Below are positions 7,932-16,292 of a DNA stretch of 64,000 nt, piece after piece. The stretch is taken from the NCBI RefSeq assembly GCF_030209755.1, contig NZ_JARVRH010000018.1, forward strand, positions 89,155 through 153,154, written 5' to 3'. The DNA comes from Arthrobacter sp. efr-133-TYG-118. Lineage in GTDB: Bacteria; Actinomycetota; Actinomycetes; Actinomycetales; Micrococcaceae. The notes below the pieces were generated by a model that saw only the letters and a program-made list of their open reading frames with translations, did not search any database and was not told where the DNA came from. Positions within the stretch are counted from its first letter, which is position 1; the number at the start of each line of letters is the position of its first letter. The translations under genes were made by a program, and so were the position numbers.

Positions 7932-9646
7932 TGAGCGAGCCCGTGCAAGGTAAAAAGAAGTCCAACAAGTCCGCCAGCGAACCAGCGGCAGCTGACAAGG
8001 CGAACGGCAAGGCGATCGACAAGGCCAAGGCCGAAGCGGCACTGCCGGTCCTGGGGATCGTAGGCATGCTGCGCTGGGCCTGGACCCAGCTGACCAGCAT
8101 GCGTACTGCGCTGTTCCTGCTGCTGCTCCTGGCCGTCGCGGCGGTTCCCGGCTCGCTGTTCCCGCAGCGCCCGGCGAACCCTTCGATCGTGACGCAGTAC
8201 ATCAGCGACCACCCGGACTACGGCAAGCTCCTGGATTCCGTGCAGCTCTACGACGTGTACTCCTCTGCCTGGTTCTCGGCGATCTACATTCTTTTGTTCA
8301 TCTCCCTGATCGGCTGTGTCACGCCACGGGCCATCGCCCACTACAAGGCAATGCGCTCCCAGCCGCCGCGGACCCCGAAGCGTCTCTCCCGCCTCCCGGA
8401 GTACGGCACGCTTGTGCTGGCCGCCGACGCCGGGATCCCGGCGTCGAAGGCTATTTCGGACGCCGCCGCGGTACTGAAGAAGCGCGGCTACCGTGTGGAG
8501 GTGCGCGACGTCGACGCCGCCATGCCTTCCTTGGGTGCCGAGCGCGGCTTCCTCAAGGAAGTGGGCAACCTCGTGTTCCACGCCTCGCTGATCGGAGTGT
8601 TGGTTTCAGTGGCGGCCGGCGGGCTGTTCGGCTACAGCGGCCAGCGCATCCTGGTGGAAGGCGACACCTTCGTGAACACCTTGGTTGGCTATGACCAGTT
8701 CAGCCCAGGCACCAACTTCCAGAGCAGCTGGCTGCAGCCGTACTCCATCCAGCTGAACAAGTTCGATGTCCAGTTCGACCGGGAATCGCCGGCGCATTTC
8801 GGCCAGCCCATCGACTTCACGGCCGACGTCACCACCAAGGACACCCCGGACGCGCCTGCCAAGAAGCAGGTCCTCAAGGTCAACGATCCCGTGACACTTG
8901 GAGATACCAGCATCTACCTGACGGGCAACGGCTACGCTCCCGTGGTCACGGTCCGGGACGGCGCAGGCAACGTCGCCATGCAGGGACCCGTCGTGGCCAA
9001 GCTGCAGGGTGACAACTACTACTCCTCGGTGGTCATCAAGGTTCCCGATGCCAAGCCCGATCAGCTCGGCTTCGCAGGGTTCTTCCTGCCGACGGCGATG
9101 GTCACGGACAAGGGTGTCGCCTACAGCGGCGATCCCGAACTCATCAACCCGCAGTTGAACCTCAACTCGTACTACGGCGACCTCGGCCTGAACAAGGGCA
9201 CCCCGCAGAACGTCTTCGAGCTCGACGTGGCCAAGCTGACTCCGCTCAATGGCCGCGGCATGGCCGAGAAGGCCATTGCCCTCGCCCCCGGAGGCACTTA
9301 CACGCTTCCGAACGGCAAGGGCAGCATCACTTTCGACGGCGTCAAGAAGTACGTTGGCGTTGACATCCACCACAATCCGGGCCAGGCCACCGCGCTCGTG
9401 TTCGCCCTGCTGGCGGTCGCCGGACTGATTCTCTCCCTCTACCTGAACCGCCGCCGCGTCTGGGTCCGGACCGGAACCCACGACGACGGGCGCACAATGG
9501 TGGAGTACGGTCTCCTTGCCCGCGGCGAGGACCACAGGCTGGCCGGCGAAGCTGCCGCGATCCGCGAACTGCTGCAACGAGAATGGCTGCTCACCACAGA
9601 GCAGTCCACCGACACCGTTTCTTCCTCAACCTCGAAGGACCAGTAA
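7931..9646 (+). CDS. resB: Cytochrome c biogenesis protein ResB
   Basis: A 571-residue membrane protein of System II cytochrome c synthesis. Together with CcsB (CcsA) it forms the haem exporter and ligase. After a Lys-rich cytosolic leader come helices near MRTALFLLLLLAVAAVPGSL, WFSAIYILLFISLIGC and FHASLIGVLVSVAAGG. A large extracytoplasmic domain of about 270 residues follows, with ILVEGDTFVNT near its beginning, then a last helix around ALVFALLAVAGLILSLYLN with RRRVWVR after it. The motif LFPQRP at the end of helix 1 is typical. ATG 7931 overlaps the ccdA stop, and its own TAA overlaps the ccsB ATG by one base (9644-9648). Confidence 0.95.
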   Translation: MSEPVQGKKKSNKSASEPAAADKANGKAIDKAKAEAALPVLGIVGMLRWAWTQLTSMRTALFLLLLLAVAAVPGSLFPQRPANPSIVTQYISDHPDYGKLLDSVQLYDVYSSAWFSAIYILLFISLIGCVTPRAIAHYKAMRSQPPRTPKRLSRLPEYGTLVLAADAGIPASKAISDAAAVLKKRGYRVEVRDVDAAMPSLGAERGFLKEVGNLVFHASLIGVLVSVAAGGLFGYSGQRILVEGDTFVNTLVGYDQFSPGTNFQSSWLQPYSIQLNKFDVQFDRESPAHFGQPIDFTADVTTKDTPDAPAKKQVLKVNDPVTLGDTSIYLTGNGYAPVVTVRDGAGNVAMQGPVVAKLQGDNYYSSVVIKVPDAKPDQLGFAGFFLPTAMVTDKGVAYSGDPELINPQLNLNSYYGDLGLNKGTPQNVFELDVAKLTPLNGRGMAEKAIALAPGGTYTLPNGKGSITFDGVKKYVGVDIHHNPGQATALVFALLAVAGLILSLYLNRRRVWVRTGTHDDGRTMVEYGLLARGEDHRLAGEAAAIRELLQREWLLTTEQSTDTVSSSTSKDQ

Positions 9647-10710
9647 TGTTCCCCATCAACGAAACCATGGGCCAATACAGCGAGCTTTTCATGCTGCTCG
9701 CGGCCGGCACCTACACGGTGGCGTTCGTCGCTTTCGCGTGGGACCTCGCCAAGAGCAGCAAAATGCTGAAGGCAGTGGACCTGAAGGCGGCCTCTTCGGT
9801 GGCAGCCGAAGTCAAGGTTCCGGTCGCCGCCGGGCGTGCCGGTGGAAACGACGTCGGGGGACCTGCCGGCCGTACTGAGCGCCCGACGTCGGCGATCACC
9901 TCCGTCAACCAGACCGCCGGCGGTGACATGAAGTACGCCGCCGAGCGCCGCATTCCCGCCCGCGCGGCAGTTGCTGTCGCGATCATCGGCGTGGCAATCC
10001 ACGGTGCCGGGGTTATCACCCGAGCGATCGGCGCAGGCCGCGTGCCGTGGGGGAACATGTACGAGTTCCTGACCACCGGTGCTTTCCTGGTGGTTGCAGT
10101 CTTCCTGCTCTCGCTCATCCGCCGCGACCTGCGCTTCCTGGGCACCTTCGTGCTCGGCCTCGCTGTGATCATGATGGTGGCAGCGTCGGTGACCTATTGG
10201 ACCCCGGTAGGCCACCTGGTTCCGGCACTCCAAAGCTACTGGCTGGTCATCCACGTCTCCATCGCGGTGATGTCCGCGTCCCTGTTCACCTTGACGTTCG
10301 CCATGTCAGCCCTGCAGTTGCTGCAATCGCACCGGCAGAAAACCCTGGCGGCCGGCGGGGTGGACAAATTGGGCTTCATGCGGCTCGTCCCGAACGCGCT
10401 GAGCTTGGAAAACCTGTCCTACCGCATCAACACCGTGGGATTCGTGGGTTGGACCTTCACCCTCATGTTCGGCGCCATCTGGGCCGAGAAAGCCTGGGGC
10501 CGGTTCTGGGGCTGGGACACCAAGGAAGTCTGGACCTTCGTGATCTGGGTGGTTTACGCCGGATACCTGCACGCACGCGCCACCCGCGGCTGGACGGGAA
10601 CCCGTGCGGCCTGGTTGTCGATTGCAGGCTACCTGTGCGTGATCTTCAACTTCACCGTGGTCAACGTGTTCTTCAACGGCCTGCACTCTTACTCGGGGCT
10701 TTCGCAGTAG
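9646..10710 (+). CDS. ccsB: Cytochrome c biogenesis protein CcsB (CcsA-type haem lyase)
   Basis: A 354-residue polytopic membrane protein, the partner of ResB. The tryptophan-rich haem-handling motif is seen as WGRFWGWDTKEVWTFVIW (about residues 284-301). Conserved His ligands are in HGAGVITR, HVSIAVMSAS and YLHARATRGW. There is one long N-terminal helix, a poorly conserved linker of about 80 residues rich in Ala/Val/Gly, then seven helices. The protein attaches haem to apocytochrome c on the outer face. ATG 9646 overlaps the resB stop. It is the last gene of the operon and is followed by a strong hairpin terminator. Confidence 0.95.
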   Translation: MFPINETMGQYSELFMLLAAGTYTVAFVAFAWDLAKSSKMLKAVDLKAASSVAAEVKVPVAAGRAGGNDVGGPAGRTERPTSAITSVNQTAGGDMKYAAERRIPARAAVAVAIIGVAIHGAGVITRAIGAGRVPWGNMYEFLTTGAFLVVAVFLLSLIRRDLRFLGTFVLGLAVIMMVAASVTYWTPVGHLVPALQSYWLVIHVSIAVMSASLFTLTFAMSALQLLQSHRQKTLAAGGVDKLGFMRLVPNALSLENLSYRINTVGFVGWTFTLMFGAIWAEKAWGRFWGWDTKEVWTFVIWVVYAGYLHARATRGWTGTRAAWLSIAGYLCVIFNFTVVNVFFNGLHSYSGLSQ

Positions 10711-10761
10711 GGCTTCCCTCCGAAGGGGCGCCTGACCGTCCTGATCCTTTTTGAATTAACG

Positions 10762-10806
10762 ACGACGGCGACACTCCGCACTTGCGGGCGTGTCGCCGTC
10801 GTTCTT
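10762..10806 (+). terminator. Terminator of the cytochrome c maturation operon
   Basis: ACGACGGCGACAC (10762-10774) pairs perfectly with GTGTCGCCGTCGT (10790-10802), followed by TCTT. It lies 51 bases after the ccsB stop and before the convergent PLDc_N gene. Confidence 0.82.
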
Positions 10807-10833
10807 GGTTCAAAAGAGGTCAGGAAGGGAACG

Positions 10834-11211
10834 TCAGCTGTTGACGTCGCCGCTGTCGTCGGCCTTGGATTCGCCCTTGAGCTTGCGTTCCTTGGCTTCG
10901 AGTTCGGCCTTGAGTTTCTTCAGCCGTTCGGCTTCGGCCTGGTTGCGACGGCGGACCTCGAGGTTGCGGAGAAAGTCGGGGTCGTCGTCGGGGGCGGTGG
11001 GGTGGCTCGCGGGCTGCGGGGTGGGGCGGATGTTGTAGGGACGGCCGATGAGGAACCAGAGGACCGCGCCGAGAACCGGCAGAAGGATCATGACGACAAT
11101 CCACGCGGTTTTGGAAATTCCCCGGGTAGAGCGGCGGTCGGTGCGGATGACGTCCACCAGCCCATAGACGAACACGAGAAGGACGGCGACAACTGCAACA
11201 ACGCGGAGCAT
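10834..11211 (-). CDS. PLD nuclease N-terminal (PLDc_N) domain membrane protein
   Basis: A 125-residue protein. An N-terminal helix (VVAVVAVLLVFVYGLVDVI) and a second helix (TAWIVVMILLPVLGAVLWFL) end in the family motif LIGRP. This is the PLDc_N module, found alone in many actinobacteria, and also as the membrane anchor of cardiolipin synthases. The rest is a highly charged helix (about residues 85-118) rich in Lys, Glu and Leu, likely a cytosolic coiled coil. No catalytic HKD motif is present, so it is not a phospholipase. I start at ATG 11211. Function unknown. It is divergent from the DUF4229 gene at 11293. Confidence 0.85.
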   Translation of the reverse strand: MLRVVAVVAVLLVFVYGLVDVIRTDRRSTRGISKTAWIVVMILLPVLGAVLWFLIGRPYNIRPTPQPASHPTAPDDDPDFLRNLEVRRRNQAEAERLKKLKAELEAKERKLKGESKADDSGDVNS

Positions 11212-11292
11212 ACCGTCAAGTCTAGTCGCCGCCGGGTCCAACGATAGCTGTGCGATCAGGGTGCAATCAGGCTGTGAGGCTAAACTTGATCC

Positions 11293-11616
11293 GTGGCTTT
11301 CCTCAAATACTCCCTGATCCGCCTTGCGATCTTTGTACCGCTCTTCGTCCTCTTCGCCCTCCTGCAGACGGGTTTGTTCCTGGCGGCGATTTTCGCGGGC
11401 CTCATCGCGTTCGCCATCAGCTACCTGTTCTTCCAGAAGCAGCGCGACGCCGCCACTGCCGCCATGCACGAACGTTTCTCCGGGCGGGCCAAGCCCATCC
11501 GCTCTGCGTTGGAGATTGAAGATGCCTCGATCGAGGACCGGCTGGTCGATGAAAACCCGGCGGTAAAGGTCGAGAACGACCGACGCCCCAAGGAATCCCA
11601 GAAGCCCCACAACTGA
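11293..11616 (+). CDS. DUF4229 small membrane protein
   Basis: A 107-residue protein with two membrane helices in a hairpin (FLKYSLIRLAIFVPLFVLF and TGLFLAAIFAGLIAFAISYL). A charged cytosolic tail of about 60 residues follows with FQKQRDAATAAMHER, typical of DUF4229. Function unknown; the gene is widespread in actinobacteria near men genes. It starts at GTG 11293. Its stop codon TGA (11614-11616) falls inside the first unit of a 32-nt period repeat array, so the array begins at the end of the coding sequence. Confidence 0.85.
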   Translation: MAFLKYSLIRLAIFVPLFVLFALLQTGLFLAAIFAGLIAFAISYLFFQKQRDAATAAMHERFSGRAKPIRSALEIEDASIEDRLVDENPAVKVENDRRPKESQKPHN

Positions 11617-11729
11617 GCGGGGGTTCGGGGAAACCGGGCTATATGTGAGCGGGGGTTCGGGGGGAAGGACGCCCGCTCACTTTTGAGGTGTTTTCGGCGA
11701 ACCCTCGCTCACGTCATGTGAGCGAGGGT
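11613..11729. repeat. 32-nt period array, locus 1 (four units, two orientations)
   Basis: TGAGCG-type units begin at 11613 and 11645 (32 apart), and the opposite orientation CGCTCAC units begin at 11674 and 11706 (32 apart). The last part, 11701-11729, is a palindrome with ACCCTCGCTCAC and GTGAGCGAGGGT arms. The array fills the whole gap between the DUF4229 and menA stop codons (convergent genes), so it may also act as a terminator. Confidence 0.8.
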
Positions 11730-12610
11730 TAGAAGCCGTGGCTCAGGATGAGGCCCAGCGAGAACAGCACGCTGTAGCCAAGGTTGATCAATCCGGTCTG
11801 CTTGAGCACCGGGATGAGGCTCTTGCGCTTCCGGCCGTTGACCATGAGCCAGGCCGGCATGAGGCAGGCGGGGATCAGCAGGAGGACTATCAGCATCCAG
11901 GGCTTGGTAGGCGCGAGCACCACGACCAACAGGATCGCGACTGCCAGCATCAGGACGTAGCTCTCGCGGGCGTGGCGGTCGCCCAGCCGCACGGCCAGTG
12001 TCCGCTTGCCTGCCACCATGTCCGTCGGGATGTCCCGCACATTGTTGGCCATCAGCAGGGCACAGGCGATCAATCCCGTGCCTATGGCGCCGATGACGGC
12101 CGGAAGGCTCACTTGCCCGGCCTGCGTATAGGTGGTGCCCAGCGTTGCCACCAGGCCGAAGAAGACAAACACGAAGAGGTCGCCAAGGCCCAGGTAGCCG
12201 TACGGGTTCTTGCCGCCGGTGTACCCCCAGGCAGCGAGGACGCAGCCGAGGCCCACCAGGATCAGCCACCAGCTCTGGGTAATGATCACCAGGACCAGGC
12301 CGAAAATCATGGCCAAGCCGAACGCACCGAAGGCGGCCCACTTGACATGGTCCGGGCGTGCCGCCCCGGATCCGACCAGCCGGAGCGGACCCACGCGGTC
12401 CTCGTCGGTGCCGCGGATGCCGTCCGAGTAGTCGTTGGCGTAATTGACCCCGATCTGCAGCAGCAGCGCCACGAGGGCGGCGAGGATGGCATTCAAGAGC
12501 CGGAAAGATTGCAGCTCGTAGGCAGCCGCGGTGCCGATCAGCACCGGCGCGATTGCTGCCGGCAGGGTGCGCAGGCGGGCGCCTTGAATCCATTGTGCAG
12601 CAGTTGCCAC
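11729..12610 (-). CDS. menA: 1,4-dihydroxy-2-naphthoate polyprenyltransferase MenA
   Basis: A 293-residue UbiA-superfamily membrane prenyltransferase. It joins the polyprenyl chain to 1,4-dihydroxy-2-naphthoate to make demethylmenaquinone. The first Asp-rich, Mg-binding motif is NYANDYSDGIRGTDEDR (about residues 56-72), and the second region is DIPTDMVAGKRTLAVRLG (about 192-209). Eight or nine hydrophobic segments are visible. It starts at GTG 12610, 60 bases after the menE stop, on the same strand as menB-menE, so one transcript is likely. Its stop codon abuts a palindromic repeat. Confidence 0.95.
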   Translation of the reverse strand: MATAAQWIQGARLRTLPAAIAPVLIGTAAAYELQSFRLLNAILAALVALLLQIGVNYANDYSDGIRGTDEDRVGPLRLVGSGAARPDHVKWAAFGAFGLAMIFGLVLVIITQSWWLILVGLGCVLAAWGYTGGKNPYGYLGLGDLFVFVFFGLVATLGTTYTQAGQVSLPAVIGAIGTGLIACALLMANNVRDIPTDMVAGKRTLAVRLGDRHARESYVLMLAVAILLVVVLAPTKPWMLIVLLLIPACLMPAWLMVNGRKRKSLIPVLKQTGLINLGYSVLFSLGLILSHGF

Positions 12611-12670
12611 GTTCAGTACCTCGTGTTGTTTCGCGTTGCGGAAGGCAAATGACGGTCAGGGAGGACGTGT

Positions 12671-13804
12671 CTATTCTCCCTGATGCACCTCGGTGAGAAG
12701 CTCGATCATCGCCAACCGGTCCGGCTTTCCATTGGGGAGCAAGATGAGACCATCCGTCGTGAGCACCGTTTTCGGAGCGAGGTTCCCAAGCGATTCCTGG
12801 CAGTGGGCCTTGTAGTCCGCGATGCTTTCCGGGGAGCTGTCCTCGACGGCAACATAGGCGGCCACCGCCTGGCCCCACTCACGGGAAGGCACGCCGGCCA
12901 CGAAAGCCGCCGTGACGCCGTCGAACTTTTCAAGCTCCGCCTGGATGAACGCGGCGGAGGCTTTGACGCCGCCAGTGATGATGACGTCGTCGGCGCGGCC
13001 CAGCACGGTAAGCGTGCCGTCGGGGGCGAGCTCGCCGAGATCGTTGGTGCGGTACCAGCGGGTGCCGTCCTCCTCGAAAAACGCCTCGGCAGTCGCCTCG
13101 GGCGCGTCCAGGTAACCGGAAGCCACGGTGTCGCCGCCCAGGAGGACCAGGCCGTCGTCGTCGAGCATGACCCTGACGCCGTCAAGCGGGCTTCCGTCGT
13201 ACACGCAACCGCCGCACGTCTCAGCCGAGCCATAGGTGGTCACTACCTTCAGCCCGGCCTCCCTGGCGGCGTCCAGCAGTGCGGCGCGCGCGGGCGCACC
13301 GCCCAGGAGGATGGCGTTGAAGCGGCGAAGCACCGCAAGGGTCCGCGGCGAGGGCGAGTCCAGGAGCCGCTGCAGCTGCGTCGGTACCAAGGAGGTGAAG
13401 CGGATGGTGTCCGTCAGCTCTTCGGCGGCGGCGGTGAAAGCCTCCGGAGTGAAGCCGTTCGAGAGGTCCATGGCCCACGGACGCGTGCCGGCGAAGAGCG
13501 AGCGGACCAGCACCTGCACCCCGGCAACGTATTGCAGCGGCAGGGCAAGGAGCCACTGTCCCTCGCCCCGGAGCGCGATGGCCGTGGCCATCGAAGAAGC
13601 AGCGAGCTCGTCGACCGTAAGCACCGTGGCCTTGGGCGTGCCGGTGGAACCGGAAGTGCGGACCACTACTGCGGCGTCCTCGAAGCCCGGTGTTTCAACC
13701 GGCACCGCCGCAGGGGTGCCGTCTTCCAGGATGACGATTTCGACGGCGGGTCCCTCGTCGTGGAGGGCGGCGGCCAGGGCTTTGAGAACGGGATCGATGT
13801 TCAC
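12671..13804 (-). CDS. menE: o-succinylbenzoate-CoA ligase MenE
   Basis: A 377-residue AMP-forming acyl-CoA ligase, short as is typical for actinobacterial MenE. It activates o-succinylbenzoate with ATP and CoA in menaquinone synthesis. The P-loop is VVRTSGSTGTPKATVL (about residues 47-62), then TTYGSAETCGG (about 189-199), YRTNDLGELAPDG (about 244-256), and the C-terminal lysine motif LPNGKPDRLAM (about 355-365). It begins at GTG 13804, 9 bases after the menB stop, and is followed by menA, which makes menB-menE-menA an operon on the minus strand. Confidence 0.94.
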   Translation of the reverse strand: MNIDPVLKALAAALHDEGPAVEIVILEDGTPAAVPVETPGFEDAAVVVRTSGSTGTPKATVLTVDELAASSMATAIALRGEGQWLLALPLQYVAGVQVLVRSLFAGTRPWAMDLSNGFTPEAFTAAAEELTDTIRFTSLVPTQLQRLLDSPSPRTLAVLRRFNAILLGGAPARAALLDAAREAGLKVVTTYGSAETCGGCVYDGSPLDGVRVMLDDDGLVLLGGDTVASGYLDAPEATAEAFFEEDGTRWYRTNDLGELAPDGTLTVLGRADDVIITGGVKASAAFIQAELEKFDGVTAAFVAGVPSREWGQAVAAYVAVEDSSPESIADYKAHCQESLGNLAPKTVLTTDGLILLPNGKPDRLAMIELLTEVHQGE

Positions 13805-13813
13805 GGGCGAGTC

Positions 13814-14767
13814 CTAGAAGTAGTAAGGGAAGTTGGACCAGTCCGGATCGCGCTTCTCGAGGAAGGCTTCCTTGCCCTCGACGGCTTCGTCCGTCATATA
13901 GGCCAGGCGCGTGGCCTCCCCGGCGAAGACCTGCTGGCCGGCCAGGCCGTCGTCGGCGAGGTTGAAGGCGAACTTGAGCATGCGGAGGGCCTGCGGGGAT
14001 TGGCGTGCGATGTCCGCGGCATACTCCAGGGCTACCTCCTCAAGGCGCTCGTGGTCCACGGCTTCGTTGACGGCACCCATGCGCACCATGTCCTCGGCGG
14101 AATACTCACGTGCCAGGAAAAAGATCTCGCGGGCGGCTTTCTGCCCGATCTGGCGGGCGAGCAGCGCCGAGCCGTAACCGGCGTCGAAACTTCCCACGGT
14201 GGCGTCGGTTTGCTTGAACTTGCCGTGCTCGCGGGAGGCGATGGTGAGGTCCGAGACGACGTGAAGCGAGTGCCCGCCACCGGCGGCCCAGCCGTTGACG
14301 ACGGCGATGACCACCTTGGGCATGGTCCGCATGAGGCGCTGGACTTCCAGGATGTGCAGGCGGCCGGCGCGGGCGGGATCGATGCTCTCCTGCGTCTCGC
14401 CGTCTGCGTACCGGTACCCGTCTCGGCCGCGGATCCGCTGGTCCCCGCCGGAACAGAAGGAGTGGCCGCCGTCCTTGGGGGAGGGGCCGTTCCCGGTGAG
14501 GAGGACTGTGGCGACATCCGGAGTCATCCGGGCGTGGTCCATGGCACGGTAGAGCTCGTCAACGGTGCCGGGGCGGAAGGCGTTGCGGACCTCCGGGCGG
14601 TTGAAGGCGATCCGCACCGTGGGAAGGTCCCGTGCCACCTTTCCGTCGGCGTCCCGCTCGACCTGCCGATGGTAGGTCATGTCCTGGAAATCGTCGAAAC
14701 CGGACACGGTGCGCCAGCGCGACGGGTCAAAGACGTCGGATACCTTGGCGGGGAAGTCGTTGCTCAC
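13814..14767 (-). CDS. menB: 1,4-dihydroxy-2-naphthoyl-CoA synthase MenB
   Basis: A 317-residue crotonase-fold enzyme that closes the naphthalene ring of menaquinone by an intramolecular Claisen reaction. MenB marks are FNRPEVRNAFRPGTVDEL, then SFCSGGDQRIRGRDGY (oxyanion hole and the flexible loop), VNGWAAGGGHSLHVVSDL, and the C-terminal WSNFPYYF region. The length over 300 residues, with an N-terminal DIRDG-like extension, fits actinobacterial MenB and not an ordinary enoyl-CoA hydratase. It starts at GTG 14767 and leads the menB-menE-menA operon. Confidence 0.95.
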   Translation of the reverse strand: MSNDFPAKVSDVFDPSRWRTVSGFDDFQDMTYHRQVERDADGKVARDLPTVRIAFNRPEVRNAFRPGTVDELYRAMDHARMTPDVATVLLTGNGPSPKDGGHSFCSGGDQRIRGRDGYRYADGETQESIDPARAGRLHILEVQRLMRTMPKVVIAVVNGWAAGGGHSLHVVSDLTIASREHGKFKQTDATVGSFDAGYGSALLARQIGQKAAREIFFLAREYSAEDMVRMGAVNEAVDHERLEEVALEYAADIARQSPQALRMLKFAFNLADDGLAGQQVFAGEATRLAYMTDEAVEGKEAFLEKRDPDWSNFPYYF

Positions 14768-14788
14768 CCTCAGAGTCTAGTAATCCCC

Positions 14789-15226
14789 TCAGCTGATGCA
14801 GAACTCGTTGCCTTCCGGATCCGCCATGGTGTGCCATTCGTGTGGCCCTTGTTTGGCTGTCCAGAGGTATTTCGCGCCCCGTGCTTCCAGCGCGGCGCGC
14901 ACTTCGTCCTTGTCCTGCCCGTTGAGGCGCACGTCCCAGTGGACACGGTTCTTGACGGTCTTGTCCTCCGGAACGGTCTGGAACAGGAAGCGGCGGCGGG
15001 TGTCCTTGTCTTGGTCTTCCGCCGGGCCAATGGCTGCGCCGTCCTTCCACACCAGCTTGCCGTCGTGGGTGGTCGTTTCAGCCTCCGTGGCGAAGCCTTG
15101 ATCGACCATGGACCGGATGAAGGCCTCGTCCTGGGGCTCCACAATCCAGTCGAGCGTCTCGGCCCACCAATCGGCCAGGACGTGCGGATTCTTGCAGTCG
15201 ATCACTACCTGAAAGTTCAGTGCCAT
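14789..15226 (-). CDS. VOC (glyoxalase/bleomycin resistance) family protein
   Basis: A 145-residue protein made of two beta-alpha-beta-beta-beta units. It begins NFQVVIDCKNPHVLADWWAE and ends HEWHTMADPEGNEFCIS, the common form of the glyoxalase-like DUF4062/VOC group in actinobacteria. These proteins can be metal-dependent lyases or ligand binders; which one applies here cannot be said. The start ATG 15226 lies upstream of the men operon on the same strand, with 21 bases between its stop (14789) and the GTG of menB, so it may share the transcript. A 66-bp palindromic repeat lies 67 bases upstream of its start codon. Confidence 0.85.
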   Translation of the reverse strand: MALNFQVVIDCKNPHVLADWWAETLDWIVEPQDEAFIRSMVDQGFATEAETTTHDGKLVWKDGAAIGPAEDQDKDTRRRFLFQTVPEDKTVKNRVHWDVRLNGQDKDEVRAALEARGAKYLWTAKQGPHEWHTMADPEGNEFCIS

Positions 15227-15292
15227 GGACTGAACCTACGACGACGGCGCTTGGCCGGGGAAGTGCCTAGCGGACAGTTCCGGTCCGGGTTT

Positions 15293-15358
15293 CCCAACTA
15301 GCTCGCATTTGTTGTCGTTTAGAGGCCTGAAAACGACATCTACTGCGAGCTAGTTGGG
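15293..15358. repeat. 66-bp palindromic element, copy A
   Basis: It begins CCCAACTAGCTCGCATTTG and ends GCGAGCTAGTTGGG; arms of about 27 bases surround a 12-base loop. Its outer arms match copies B and C, while the inner part of the right arm is less well paired (GACATCTACT). It lies between the VOC gene and the 3' end of the CPBP protease gene. Confidence 0.85.
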
Positions 15359-15362
15359 TTGG

Positions 15363-16091
15363 TTAGCCGCCCAGGAGTTGCGGGGGGATCGCGTAGATCA
15401 GCACGACGGCCAACAGGTTCTTGGCGGCGTGAACAAAGTAGGAGAACATCACGTTCTTGCCCGTCCAGACGTAGACGGCCACCAGGACGACGCCCATTCC
15501 GAGGTACGGGGCCAGGGCGGGAAGTACCAGGCCTTCACGCCCCACGACGTGGATGGCCGCGAAGCAAAGCACGGACAGGACGCTACAGAGCCAAATATTG
15601 ACGCGGCGGGACAACTTACCGATGAGCAGGTGCCGGAAGAGGTATTCCTCCACGAAGGGACCCAACACCACCAGCAAAGGCACCACGAACCAAGCCGGCA
15701 GTTGCAACACCAAGGACTGCAGGCCCAGTTGGTTCTGCGATTCCTTGGCCGAGCCGGTAACTGTCACCAGAATGGCGGTGATCACCAGCATCGCCACGAT
15801 GGACAGCGGGATCATGGCAAGCGTGAACCACGGACGAGTCGCGAGGATCAGGAGGTCGCGGGCTATGACGCGCCACGCAGCCGCAGCCGCAAACATGCCC
15901 ACCGAAGCGTAGAAAGCGAGGTTGATGGCGAAGACGGCGGTGGCGGGGTCGGGGAAGACCTGCTGCACGAAACTCGTCACCGGCGCGGTGGCGAGGCTCA
16001 GAACGGCCGCTAATGACACATAGAGTCCGAAAGCCGCAGCGTCCAAGCCCGTGAAACGGTATAGCCTGCCGGCCGGCGGAATGGTGCCCAT
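15363..16091 (-). CDS. CPBP family intramembrane glutamic endopeptidase
   Basis: A 242-residue membrane protein with about seven helices. CPBP/CAAX-like proteases (Rce1 type) cut proteins within or near the membrane. The catalytic motif EEYLFRHLLIG (about residues 160-170) supplies the Glu pair and Arg, and His residues sit in FAAIHVVGREG (about 189-199) and SYFVHAAKN (about 221-229). All three conserved CPBP motifs are present, so it should be active. I start at ATG 16091. The substrate is unknown. Copy A of the 66-bp palindrome ends 4 bases from its stop codon. Confidence 0.9.
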   Translation of the reverse strand: MGTIPPAGRLYRFTGLDAAAFGLYVSLAAVLSLATAPVTSFVQQVFPDPATAVFAINLAFYASVGMFAAAAAWRVIARDLLILATRPWFTLAMIPLSIVAMLVITAILVTVTGSAKESQNQLGLQSLVLQLPAWFVVPLLVVLGPFVEEYLFRHLLIGKLSRRVNIWLCSVLSVLCFAAIHVVGREGLVLPALAPYLGMGVVLVAVYVWTGKNVMFSYFVHAAKNLLAVVLIYAIPPQLLGG

Positions 16092-16292
16092 ACGTCCAGC
16101 GTAACGCCCCTGTTTGTTGCCCGCGTCACGCTCCGCCGAAATCACCGGGTAGGATGGTTTTGCCGGATTTACCTTCGACGCTTCCGTGTTTTCGCTATTG
16201 ATTCGACTCGCCAACAGGGTGAATGCTCGAATTGCTCGTGCCGATGCGCGTGAAGCTAGGGCCGGTATCTCCTCAACCCACAAGGAACAGCT

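Noticed and set aside
11613..11729. Possible CRISPR array at the 32-nt period loci
   Set aside because: Units are too short, spacers are not unique, orientations mix, and there are no cas genes in the window.
12683..15301. A long open frame on the plus strand covering menE and menB
   Set aside because: It is antisense to well-recognised menE and menB, has no family motifs, and is explained by high GC at codon positions.
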